NCBI GenBank assembly: GCA_020086605.1
Contig: JACBWW010000047.1
Coordinates: forward strand, 1,469,506 to 1,533,505
DNA: 64,000 bases
DNA from: Lanius collurio
Lineage: Eukaryota; Chordata; Aves; Passeriformes; Laniidae
Direction of reading: 5' to 3'
The notes below the pieces were generated by a model. It made no database searches. It saw nothing but the letters and a program-made list of their open reading frames with translations, and was not told where the DNA came from. The first letter of the stretch is position 1. Each line of letters starts with the position of its first letter. The translations under genes were made by a program, and so were the position numbers. This document shows, piece after piece, positions 1-12,267 of this stretch.

Positions 1-1626
1 GGCTCAAACATTTCATTTGACACCTGTGCCACAATGCCAGCTGATCTCTTAAGTTTTCCCCTCTGTCCTGACTTCCTTTATACCTTTCAAATCATGTTGC
101 ATCTTCCTTTTGGAATGTGGGGACCCTAAGAAACCAGAACTGTTTCCAATATCATCCACTCCATATTCAAAGACCCTTCCAGATTCAAATATATCTGTTA
201 CCACTACATTTTGTGTTAACTATTCTTCTTCCAGAGTCCCTATCACTTAAATTCTAGAGTCTGGGGAAAGCATCACAGACAGCAAGCAGCAAGCCAGCCC
301 TGCCTCTACCAGGTCTCCCTATACCTAAAACTACCATAATTAAAGACCAAATAAATTTTACAGTTAAAACAACCAGGTTTTGTTGAGCCATTTCTTGGTT
401 TTGTGAGGAACTGGCAAAAAAATAAATTTATTTACAGTAGTTTGTGGAGGAATTTAAATTACATCTGGCACCTAGCCAAGTTCTGGCATTAGCAAGCACT
501 ACACTTCCTTGTCCTTCTCTGTATGTGTCCAGCAGAGGAAAGCCAGAGGACAGGCACTGTGTAGGAACTTCCTGAACTTGTGTTCTCCTGGTGAGCCTCA
601 AAAAGCTTCCCTCATCTCAGAAGAGCATCTGTCCCAGGCAAATTAGTGCCAGATAGCTTGAAAATAAATACAATGACACCTCCACCTGCTCTACCCAGCA
701 AACAAAAAGCTTCTTTCTGCCTCTCTAACCTGGAGTGCCACAACAGAAGAAGCAGATCTGACCCTCACAGGGATCCAACAAGACATTTCAGGCACAGCTT
801 CTCTGGTTGATGCACAGTTCCAGCTCTTCTGCAGCCACACAGAATAATGGCTGTAAGAAGGCACCACAAAACTTAGCTTGCACCTACACTACACAAGAAT
901 AAACCTCTTACCACATGAACCACTTCTATGTCCAAATCACTACCTCTGTTTTTCTGCCAAAGGACTCCTTTTCACATCACACATGTCTTAAGCTGTTTTC
1001 CTACAGTTTCTCTTCTAATACAGTGCAGCCTTCCCGGTTCTTCTACCTCATCCAGAGCACAAAAACCCCACTACTTCTCCTCTTTTTCTCAAAGACCCGC
1101 TACTGGCATCCAGAATATAAAATAAATACATGAAAATACACAGACAAACCAAAATAGAAGACATTTCCAGACTAAGGCAAAAGGTCTCACCTCAGAAGGA
1201 AAAACCTGCGTTGCTATGCCGTGCTCCAAGCAGTTGCTTCTCCCCTGCCTAACTCCCATCAGGTTCCAGCCAGCCCATTAGCAGTTAATTTAGAAGTTCA
1301 CAGGTGTTAACAGGATAAGTAGCAGAGTATTCTGCATATTTTGTGTGGCAAAGCCCTACTGTGGGGATATGTTTCACTTCATGCAGAACAGGTGAAATGT
1401 TTTCATCAAGCTTGGTTTAAGAAAAACCTCTCCAACTCAAAAATCTTTATTTTTCTTGCGCTAACTTTTAGAATTTTGAAGCCCCTGACTGTTTGCATTA
1501 TCCCCCTCAGATGATTAGAAGATTGTGGGCATTTCTATACTTGACCTTCATTTGCCCTGAGTTGTCTGAAACATGCACTTTCGAGCCATGCAACTTAGTA
1601 TAATTGCTTTCTTACCAAGCTCCCTT

Positions 1627-1653
1627 TTTTTTGCTTTTTTGCTTTTTTGCTTT
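1627..1653. repeat. TTTTTTGC tandem repeat (8-bp period)
   Basis: Three copies of ttttttgc followed by ttt, then a C run. A simple tandem array. Confidence 0.85.
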
Positions 1654-3242
1654 CCCCCCTCCCCCAAATATGTATAGCCCCGGTGCTGGTTATGCAGAGT
1701 GGAGTGAAGAAAACATTTGCTTTTGCTTCAGGTTGAAACTTACCTTCTGTAATGATTCCAGATGCTGTAAGTTAGAGACAAAAAGCTAATAAAAACATTA
1801 ACTTCTGTCTTGATTACTTTTGCTTGAACAACTTCAGCAAAAAGAGGAATTTCGCTTAAAAAGTTATTCTACCTGCTTTGGTTTCCCAGGCTACTGCCAG
1901 GAATTGGAACTGAAAAGATGTGGGAAGAACATGCTTCATAAAACAAGGCATGATAATGAGGAAAATACACTGCTGAGTTACAAATGTGAGTGGTTATGAC
2001 AGCTGATGCTAATAAAGCCTTTCTCAAAACTTCTATTGCCTTGTTCTGATTGTCCAGGCAGGACAAATGAAAGAAGCACAGAAAGAGGCTTTTGGCCTTT
2101 GACTTCCACCCAGGAGGTGTTGGACTGTGCCACTGGAGGCTTCAGGCTAGGCTGTGTCCCAAGGCTTCTCCACAGGATAAGCTGTGAGGAAAAATGATTC
2201 AGCAGGACCAATTTTAAATGTGTTTTGCATTGTCATTTCCATGCAAATCACTCACCTCCCTTGAACTCATATTCAGGCTGTGAATGTATTTTGTACCTAA
2301 GGCAAGAACATCTAGCAGCCTATTTTCTGGCCTCTCCCTAGCTCTCAGAGGGAAATGGCAGGGTGACAGCCCTCAGCACATCTTCCCCAGCATCCTGGGA
2401 GCATCTCAGAGCTGGAAAGAGAGACCAAACCGTCCACCAAGCAACAGCCAGATTTCATATGGGTATTTGCATCCTCTGCCTGTTCCATCTACCCATAACA
2501 TGAACTCTGGTTTAGTAGCTGTGTAAGCCCAGACCCAAATGTTTCAGATCACCCACATGGAAATGACTAATAATGTGCTCACTTTGTGCTTTTGCATTCA
2601 CACAAGCATTTTTCACCAGAAGCTCTCAAAATTCAGTGGGTCTCCTTAAATGTATTCCATAGAAACAGCCTAATTACCCCAGAAAATGTATACACGTGTT
2701 TCTCATGTAGTACACAATAGTTTCAGCTGTTCAGTTCACAGTCTAAACACACAGATTAAACAACTCAAGATATTGGGAACAGAAAAGAAAGGTGAAACCT
2801 CTTGCCCAAGACTCATGATGATACAAAACCAGTTCCACTCCATCCACCACCCTTTGCTGGATCACACTCTCTTGCACTGCTCCAATTGCTCCTGATAGTT
2901 TAAATGAAGCGACATTGAACAGGAAAATGATGATTCTTTTGGGCCCTTCACATTAATCTTAGCAGACTTAATGGCCTCTTGAAATAGCTTTTTGCTTCTA
3001 CTACTAGAAAGATGAGTGCTGGAGACTTGGTCCCGCACACTGCTCTACACCTGGGGTGCTAACACATGAATACTTCAGTAGTGGGATAACACCAGTTCCT
3101 GCAGAGAGAAAGTGGGCAGGGATCCCATAAGTTATGCTTGAAGAAGAGCTGACAAGGGATGCCAAGTTTTGTCCGTGTGTAAATTTACAGTTGGTGGCAT
3201 TTCCACTGTAAGTGCCATTGTCAAGATTTTAGGATTGGATTG

Positions 3243-3267
3243 CAAAAAAAAAAAAAATAAAAAAAGC
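3243..3267. repeat. A-rich homopolymer run
   Basis: Fourteen A, one T and then seven A on the plus strand. No adjacent retroposed body is recognisable, so it is not called a retrotransposon tail. Confidence 0.8.
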
Positions 3268-3336
3268 ATTTGACTGAAACTTGCCATTCAACTTCTCATC
3301 ATCAGAGTAAAATACCATACTGTACCAAGAATGAAA

Positions 3337-3352
3337 AGAGAGAGAGAGAGAG
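3337..3352. repeat. (AG)8 microsatellite
   Basis: Eight uninterrupted AG units on the plus strand, flanked by A-rich DNA. Confidence 0.9.
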
Positions 3353-4678
3353 AAAACAACAACATTTAGCAGGTTTTAAAATTATGCAGATATTTTTAAT
3401 GGCTTTGGAGTATTCAGACACTCACTCATATGTCAGAAAACAGATTTGATTTATAGGAATGACATTTGGCAGAGCAATTAATCCATACTATGTTCTAATC
3501 ATGTTTGGTATAGGGAGAGGAAAAAAAAAGTCAAACTTAGGTTTAAAGCTGATTGTGCCAGGAATTATTTTCAAAGAAGGCTCATAAGGGTTTTCAGTAA
3601 GCTCAAGGACAAAATCTGGTCTTTTATTCCTTCCCCACTCCATCACCCAACACAAGATGAAGACTACATCCCCCTTGCTAGCTGAAACTCAGCAACTAAA
3701 TCTTCTTGCCTCCACAGAGGTGAAACAGGAGTACAATCTCTTTGGTTTCTAAATGTAGGCTCTCCTTCTCACATTATTCCTCAGCCCTAATGAGACCGTC
3801 TAACAGAAATCTTGAGAGGGAAACTATGGGTGTTTCATCAAAAAACGTTGCAGTTTCATCCAGCAGAACAGAAATTTGCCTTTGCGTGAGTGCTTTTTGG
3901 TCTGTTTTGTCTTTCCCAGAATGAAACTTTAATTGATCTCCATAAAGTCCATTTCAGAAACGTTATTAGAGGCAGGAATTTCCAGCTCCCCACCTGGCAC
4001 TGCTTAGATCTCCACTGCCAGAGCGTTTACACTTGGCTTTGGGGGCTCTCATGCCACAGACAGCAGAATTACTGCTCAGGCACCTGCAGCAACTTCCACT
4101 GCAGCCCAGCAAGGCCAAGGGCAGAGTGGCACCTTCCCATCTGAGGCCCTGGGACGCTGTCTCCCCAAAAGGGCTGTTCTGCTGAGAGCCAACCAGCACA
4201 CCTGGGAGGGCACAGCTCACTCACCCAGCAGCTGTCCCTGCTCCTTGACGTATGCCTGTGGCTGCTGACACCTTCTTGTTCTCTGCTGGGGATGTGTAAC
4301 CACGAGCCTGTGCTTCTTTTACTCTGGTTTGAATCCCTGATGTTGGATTCTGCAGAGAGGAAAACCCCTCTGTGCTCCACATCTGGTGTGACAGACCATT
4401 AAGAAGAGCTTCTCTGACAAATCCATTATGGAATACAAGAGCAAGCACTACCTGGCAGTTTTCACTCACAGACTTTGCAAAAGCTCTGTTATCTCACACA
4501 GTAACTGCACCATGTCTAACACAGCACTTGTGCCAGCTGGGAGAAATCTTTATTAAAGGCTATTTTGTCTCAAATTTAACAGATTTAAATCTAACAGCTG
4601 TTCCACAATATACCAGTGGTTTATCTGTGCTTGAGCTTGTATCCTGGACTGCTCTCCACCAGTGGTTGGACATTTACC

Positions 4679-4696
4679 AACAAACAAACAAAAAAA
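4679..4696. repeat. short (AAAC)n tract
   Basis: caacaaacaaacaaaaaaa on the plus strand, a few units of the AAAC class that recurs through the window. Confidence 0.7.
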
Positions 4697-6559
4697 TGTA
4701 ACACATAATTTGATTTTTCTGGTGCTGTTTTTTGTTTTATTAATTCTTATTATAAAAAACAGGCCTCCTCCCTTTACTAACTCTACTAACTCTCCTTCAC
4801 ACTCCATCTCCAGAAACTCCTGCTTAATTTATTCACATATGAAAATACATTCTTCTATACTTCTTCCAGGCTAGCTTTAAAAATCCAAGGTTACACTTTT
4901 AAGGCAAATAAATAATTATTTTAGCATAATGGTTTTAACACCTGCTGTGAAGATTGCAAAACCATTCACATTCTACCTGTAAGTCAGTTTTTTGACACCC
5001 ATAACTCAGAAAATATTTGCCTCTGGGTTTAATAGCTTCCATATTCTTTTCTCTCTGAAGATGTATCGTTAAATATTATTACTACTGGAGGTATGTTTGG
5101 GCAATATCTTTCAGATGTATTTGAACCAAAAGGAAAAAGAAGAAAAATTCTGACCAGGTACACTATTTTTGGAAGAAGAGCTAGCTGGCCTGAGGTAGCT
5201 TCTACTGAAAATTATACCTCTAGAAAAGATTAAGATAGGAGAAAAAAGTCCAAAAGACCATCAAGGAGTGACTTTTGGACCTGGTGCAAGAGTCACTGAC
5301 TCCTTGGCAGACAAAGGATTCCTCCCTCTGCAGGTTTGTACCAGCACACACATAAGAGCTTCCTTTGTGCCATACCTGGGCAACTCGTACCTTTGACTAA
5401 TCTGCCCTCAAACCCCTCCTGTGTGACCTCATGCCTGAGGGAAGGTGGCACTGGGTCAGGTGCTGAGATTTGCTTCTCAGGCTCCCAGGCTCTGCCCCAC
5501 ACTAGCTGGAGGGCAAGAGCACACATGCAAATGCCCCAGGGATGCCACCCTGGGGCCACTACTAGCCAGCCTGGAGTGGAGCTGCAGCTGTTTCCACAGA
5601 GTAGAGACTTATGGTTCTGTCCAATCTTTCTATTGCCTTCCTGTTGGAAAAACTCCTACCTGTTCAGATGTTGATCTCTGAGTGCCAGGGACAGTCCTTG
5701 CTCTCTCTGCCCTCTTCCCAGCAGCCAGCTTTTTTTGAGCCTTGGCTTTGATCTCAGCAAAGTGCTGGGAGCTTCTTTCACGGTGTGAAGTCAGTTGGAG
5801 AATGGGTTACCCGAGGCATGAATTCACAGGTGACTTTTAGCACAAATATTCTGACACCAAAAAACCCCACAACATAAAATGATGAAATAATGACCAAATG
5901 TGCCATTTCAAGTTCCCTGCCTTTTCCAGAGGAGCATCTCAGGCTGTTATACTCCCACACAAATTACTCAGATAAAATTGGAACAGATAAAGATCCCAAA
6001 CCAAGAAATACTTCATGCACAAGCAGGAGGTCTGACCCAGTGCTCATCTGAGTCAAAAGACACTTATTTGCTTCTCTAGGCCATAGTAACATGGAGTCTG
6101 ATTTACATATTTTCAAATATAACTTGATATTTTACTATGAAAACTTTCCATTATACCTGCCTGAAGCTTTATCTCCTAGATTTACTACTCATCAGAGTTT
6201 TTTCCCTGCACTGACAGGCACTGTCTGAGGAGTCATTATTTCTCATACAAGTACACAAAACTGGTAAGTGTTTTAGGTTTGATGTTACAACTGCTCACTG
6301 TCACCTTGGTATCTGCTGCTGACAGTTATTCCTTCCACAAAAATCCTTGTCAGTGTGCTTACGTTTTTGCTGGAAGGCTTTCAAGTTCTCTTTGAGAGCC
6401 GAAATCCACATCACACGCAAGCACCCAGGCATGCACACACACTGCTTTAAATATCATAACAAATGATACCATAAGCCTTTCCAAAGCTTCTAAAAGAGCT
6501 CTTCTCTTTCACAGGATCATGTGTGTGGATTTTTCTGAGGATATTTTACACACTGTTTT

Positions 6560-6650
6560 GTAGTTGGCTGGTTTGGTTGATTTCTTGGTTTGGGGGAAGG
6601 AGAGGGGGTTGTTTGGTGCTTGGGTTTTTGTTGGTTTTTTTTTTTAATAA
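6560..6650. repeat. T/G-rich low-complexity tract (GGTT/GTTT type)
   Basis: The plus strand is built of gtttggtt, gggtttttgttgg and T runs with few A or C. It is the same class of low complexity as the A/C tract at 34236-34336, in the opposite orientation. Confidence 0.75.
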
Positions 6651-9600
6651 TAGGAAATAGGTGTTTCCTCAGTGCCTGAATTTTGAAATCTGGAGTGTTG
6701 GTTCTTCAGTAGATGTGGCAGCATGCGGGTATTCTCTCCTGTTTTTAGAACTCAAGTTGCTATAACAACCTACAGCATCTGTTCAGCCCACTACCTAAGC
6801 GGCCTTTTTCCTTTCTTCCTCTTTTTTTTTCCTTTTTTTTCCTTTTGGGTCTCCTATTCTTCTGAAGTCAAGTGCTTTGCTTTGATTTTTATTTAAGGAG
6901 CTAGCTTATGCTCCAATGTGTATATGCAGAACGAGCTGAAAGAAGCCAAAATCTGTGCTGAAAAGATCACAACTTTTGGAGAGTATCTGGCTGAGTGGGA
7001 CGAGCTCAGGGCTGGGCCCTGTTCCCACTGAAGTGAAGACACACCAGTTCCTACTGTGAGCCTGAAATCCACTGCCACGTCTCATGAAAGTGGGGGTTAC
7101 TCTGTTGAATGACAGACAAGTGATGGACACTACCAGGGAGCCATTGACAGAACAAGAGCCAACAGATGGACAATCTTGTATAACTGGCTCTGTAAAATTA
7201 TTATATTTCCTCCTTATCAGCTGTTTTCTTCTCTTCTGGAGAAAATTTTGATTTTTCTTGAAATGGATTTTTTCCAGATTGATGGAGGGTGGGCAATGAA
7301 GAAAAAATAAGAAAGTTTGGTTGGTTTTTTTTTCATTCATACCAGAACAGCAGAACCATCTCAGTACTGGGGTTTGGAGGATATCCCACCTCCTTTGTGG
7401 GTTAGCTGCCCATATTTCATGCTTCATCATAGAGCACTGCCTCTGAAAAAGAGGAACTTGTCACTGCTAGAGTCCCTGGCTGCAGTTCATCAGAGAAGGT
7501 ACAGGCCAATTACAAAGACCTATGCACGTAAAAGAACGAGAATGTAGGTACAATTCCCATTAAGAAGAGAGACACTGGCTTCAACCAGAATATTTGTGGT
7601 TTACAATGAAACATTTTGGCTGTGAGTTTTTAAAAAACACTTAGGATTATCTATCCATATAAAACACTTCAATTAAAAGTGTTCCACAAAAAAGAAAAAT
7701 GCTTTTTAGGAAAGTGTTTGCATTTTCTCATTAGTCCAGCTCCAAAATGCTCCAACTGTCAATCAGCAGATAAGCAGGACTGGGCATACACAGGTCTGCC
7801 CAGCGCCACAGTCATGGCTTGTCAGGAACCAGGAGAGGAGATGGCATTTCTTAGTGGCTTTAGGCCAAGCATGTTGAATGTCTTAGGAGCAATGGAGCAG
7901 TGTTCAGAGCAACCTGCTGAGCAGTCAATTCTCCCCTGTACAACTCTGCACACGGGTAACTTGTCAACAAGCTGAGGTATAAGCTGTCCTGTCCTGACCC
8001 AAACACACGTTTGGCTCAGTCCCCAAACCAAGGCACTGCCAAGGCATGTGCTCAGGGCTGGAGACAAGGAGACAAGGCTCCTTGTGGGTAGGATTTGTAG
8101 GCTCTTAGCTGCCACAGGAGCTCTGAAGGGAGGTGGCACTGGGAAGCCAAGCTCATTGTCATCTCCTGCAGCTGTCCCTTCCTGCAAGGGAGCTCTCCAG
8201 CAAAAAGAGATCACACAGCTAGTGAGAGGCCTGGTGTGCTAGAGTGATGTATCACGGCACTCCAGCCTTGGTCATTCCATGCCTCTCTTACACCACATAT
8301 TGAAGGCAAGAGTTCACAGGGACTAGGAGGCTCAGCAGCCAGAAGGGCTGAGCCCCCCAGGCAGGAGACAGTGGCCCCTGGATCAGAAGAAGCACTTCTG
8401 CAGGGCAGGAACTGACTCAGAGCTATCCCAGGGACTGGGAGCACAGAGACCTCTGTGAAGACATTCATGCCTTTCTCCTTGCTACCACTAAACCTAATCT
8501 TAACCTTCACTTGTACCTAGATACAGAGCAATATTCATATCTACTAAGGGAAGACAGACATAGGCAAGGTATCCTTCACCTCACATAGGGAATTTTAGAA
8601 TTAGCTGTAAGTAATCCAGTGCCATGAAAACTCCCATGAGGGGCAAAGAACCTGGTTTCCCATTTTTCTCAGGAATCATGAAATAATATTCTCTGAAATC
8701 ACACCTTTCTCCTTCAAAGCTTCTGTGTATATTTGGTAACTTGTACATATGTCATTTCTGTACAACAGCCACAGCTCCCACCTGGAGTTTTGCAACATTG
8801 TCCACATGTTACCTTTCCTGCAGGATATAAATGTGTTACTGATACTATTTTTGCACTACGGAGAGAAAATGAGAAGAAAGAAAAAAAAGCAGAAGGAATG
8901 AAGTTGCATGTCAGCTACCAAACTGGGACTCACCTTGCCCTGTACAAGAGAGACAAAGAGGAGCCACATCTCCCCTTTACCTTTCAAATACACAGAGATG
9001 GGGTCTCTCCCTCAGCAAAGGGATGAACACCATCCTGATCTTCCAGCAACACTGTTGCTGGTCAGGGTCCTGAGGAGACACATCTGAACTGCCACACCTC
9101 ATCCCCAGCAGGTAGCCCTGGCCTCTGAGGCTCATCAGCTGCAAGGCTGAGGGCACTGCCAAGATGGGAGCATGAAAACCCATCAGTGCAGGCACAGGTA
9201 GTGAGAGAGGACCTTCATTCATCAGCAGCCAGCAACAGCCTTGGGCCTAGCAGTGCCTGCTGCTTCTTTCCCATAGTTTGAGGGCAAAAAACTTGAGGGC
9301 ATCCTCACAGTTATTCCAGCACAATTTTTGTGAACTGGTTGGAGAGAAGTGGAAAGGCACAGAAGCAATTTTAGACATCATAGAGGTCATGTAACCCAAA
9401 GTGAAAGTGGGAAGTGCACCCCCAAGAAATATTTCAGTGCTAGGGCAGGAGCCACATTTAAGAAACTAAACAGTATGCCAGCTCCAGATCAAGGGCCAAA
9501 GAGTGACTGCAGATGGGTTTATCCTGCAAATACTTCCTAGTGACAGCAAATTTCACAGTGCAGCACATGGATTCTCACCTTTGGGGATACCCATGCACAC

Positions 9601-12247
9601 AGACTCCTGACCCCAAAACTGGGCAAGAATTGAAACCATTTCCAACATGCATATGTTTGGTTCTATTCTATAGGGTAATGACTTCCTCTTAGTCTCCTTC
9701 AGTCTTACCCATGGTTGCAGTAAGTCAGCATGTTGACTTTGCTGTGCTAGTTTACATTAACTGAGGACCTGGCGTTCAGTATAAAGAATATGTGATAAAT
9801 CTTTACAATGTTCCCAAAAACTGGTAATTGGAAAGGCAGAAATCTCAAGATCAGCCTAGCGGAAAACACAGCGACACATAAATTTGACTTCCACTCTGAG
9901 AAACGCTAGGATGACCAAAAGATAACATGGGAATATTTTAAACTGACAAATTTATTTCTATTCTACTTTGCCAAGAGTTTGTCTCACTGATTTGGGCAGG
10001 AAAGAGGACATGAAGGCATCTGTTCATTCATCAACATTCTCTAAATCCCAGGATTAATAGACGACTACTATTATGAAGCCTGAGCAGGAGATAATATAGC
10101 TAGAGTCAGACTTTAGTGTAACTTAATGCCCCAATCACAGAAGCATGAACTGACCCAGAGCCTTTAGTCCCAGGTGTAGGTTATAAACAAATGAAATAAA
10201 GATTTCTTTCATTGTAGACATAACAGTTTTGATCACAAATGACTAGAGCTCCTTATGAAAAATTAAGTAAACAATATGAAATCTACCTTTTAAAGCTTTA
10301 TTTCAAAATTTAATACTAAATTTTCAGCTCTAATCTGCCAGAGTTTGAATCCAGACAAGTCCATTAATCTTCTGGTCATACCTCTGCATTGATACTTAAA
10401 AATCAAAGATCTAAAATAACAGATATCCTTTTTTAATATACTGAACTGAAATCCCAGTGACAAACATCCTAATCAATATGGCTGTTCTCTAAATGAGGAT
10501 CCAGAACTGGGTGTCAAATCCACTAGGTATCTTTGGAGGTCACACTGGCCACAGGGGAATGTATTCCACCCTGACAATCAGGCAGAATTACAAATCCCTC
10601 TGAATATTTCGAGTGTTTGGTTCTTTGGCACAGTTTTGATCTCCTTGAAGTTCAGTTCAGTGGCATTAAAATCTGGACTCTTCCCTGTGTGCTTCCCATT
10701 TCAGCACTGACCACTTGCTAAATAATTCTTCTTCAGCCCAGCAAGGTGAACATAAGAGATTGTGCAATGTGTTCCTTGGGCAAGTTGTGACCAAACGCAG
10801 AACAAGAGATGTTTAAAAGTATTTTCATTAGGCAGCATTTCCAGCTGCACTACTAACACTGTTCAAAACAGAAAGCAATTCTTTCCTGGCACCATTTCAG
10901 AAGATTTAAAATGCATCATTCTAATTACTGCCTGACAAATAATACCAGAATGCTAGCTGGGAAGTTTGCAGTGCAGACTACAGATATATTATCATCACAC
11001 TGGTATATTGAACTTTTTATGATGTCTAATATCTCTAGGTTATAAACGAGTGAAAGCATCCTTTGCCACTGGTGGAGTACAGCCCTCTCACACACAAACT
11101 GAAGGTTCAAACATTATCATGACACAGCTATAAACCCAAGGTCATTTTGTGGTAAAACAGACTAGAAGAGTTGCCAAATCTGTCTTCAGACTACTCTTGA
11201 TCATTTTGGACAGCGATTTCATTCAGTCATTCCAGAAATTCGTGGAATTCCTCCACATTACACAAACTCTTTGCAGTTCTGCTGTTCTTATAAAGTGACT
11301 GCCTAATCTCAGGAAGATCAGAGTTTCCTTTATCAAGTCCACACAAAGATCTGTAACTCTTTCTAGAAGCAGTGCTCAAGCTTCTTTGAAGGTCTGAATA
11401 AGCCATTCTTTTCCCCTCCCCAGGTTTCAGGCAACAACTGGGATTTAGGGGTTCCAAAATACCAGCAGGAACTTTGTTCTCTTCTTCTGTGCAGCATTGC
11501 TGTGGCAGTTCAGGAGATGCAGAAACTTCTCTGGGCTGTGGATATGCCTGCTTTAGCTACATTTTGAGGAAGCTTCCGTGCCAACTTTTCTAAGCACTGC
11601 CTGTCACCCACGTGAGGTGCACTCAGCATGCAGAGCTGATTTAAAGTCTAAGTGAATCCAAGTGAACAAGTGTGATTCACATGTCAAGAGATCAAAAGAA
11701 ATTTCAAGTGGGAAAAGCAACCATTAGGAGAGGTAAGAAAATGAAGACAGATTAAAGTTCCCCATGCCCCTGCAATGCCTGTACAGACATGAACCAAACT
11801 GAATAATGTAACTGAAAATATTGCTGGCTGCCACCTGTAAACACCTCTGGCAGTAACTGCTTATCACTTAGGCTAGCCATGTGGACTCATTCAATGACAT
11901 TCAATTAATTTAAGCTCCCCTTTCTCTCTCCCTTTTTTTTTTCCTTCTCAGAAATAGCTATTTGACATAAACCTCTTTGTCTGGCATATCACTAGATCTG
12001 CTGCTAATTATAATGCTGAACCCAGATGCTTGGTGGAGGAAATTAATCTACGTCCTGCATAGTTTGTTGGGCTTGTTTTAGTAGGTTTGCCAAATATTTA
12101 GTGAGACCCTCATATGACTTTTATTATCTGGAGATAGATATTAAAGGGCCAAATGCTGTTCTTATTCTCACTGGTATAAACCTGGACAGTTCCATGAAGG
12201 GAAATAAATATAGTTACATTACTGTGGATTTACATGACGTTAGTCTA
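6650..12247. other. intergenic DNA, no gene recognised
   Basis: Apart from the pyrimidine tract at 6803 the stretch is unique DNA. A 174-codon frame on the minus strand (7430-6906) has no recognisable domain, low-complexity content and no start context, so it is taken as chance. The segment 9770-10450 is AT-rich and featureless. Confidence 0.55.
6803..6846. repeat. polypyrimidine (T/C) tract
   Basis: Forty-four consecutive pyrimidines on the plus strand (ccttttt, cctttttttt runs). The minus strand is a matching purine tract. It lies about 150 bp right of a T/G-rich low-complexity stretch. Confidence 0.85.
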
Positions 12248-12267
12248 GATTTACAGTACTGTAAATC
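12248..12267. other. perfect 20-bp palindrome
   Basis: GATTTACAGTACTGTAAATC equals its own reverse complement with no spacer. A related half (ggatttaca) occurs about 22 bp to the left. A dimeric DNA-binding protein site or a cruciform-prone sequence is possible, but no known motif is recognised. Confidence 0.8.

Larger units (their letters stand above)
1..6559. other. intergenic DNA, no gene recognised
   Basis: Plain AT-leaning sequence. Apart from the simple repeats listed at 1627, 3243, 3337 and 4679, I see no exon, pseudogene, RNA gene or transposon that I can name. All open frames are short and resemble no protein family. Confidence 0.6.

Noticed and set aside
6906..7430. 174-codon minus-strand frame
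   Set aside because: No domain recognised, and it crosses a T-rich low-complexity patch (about 7317-7333). Treated as chance.
5437..8142. Similar words gaaggtggcactggg and gaggtggcactggg near 5440 and 8127, considered as CTCF sites
   Set aside because: The AGGTGGCACT core is present but the upstream CC(A/T)(C/G) part of the CTCF motif is missing in both.
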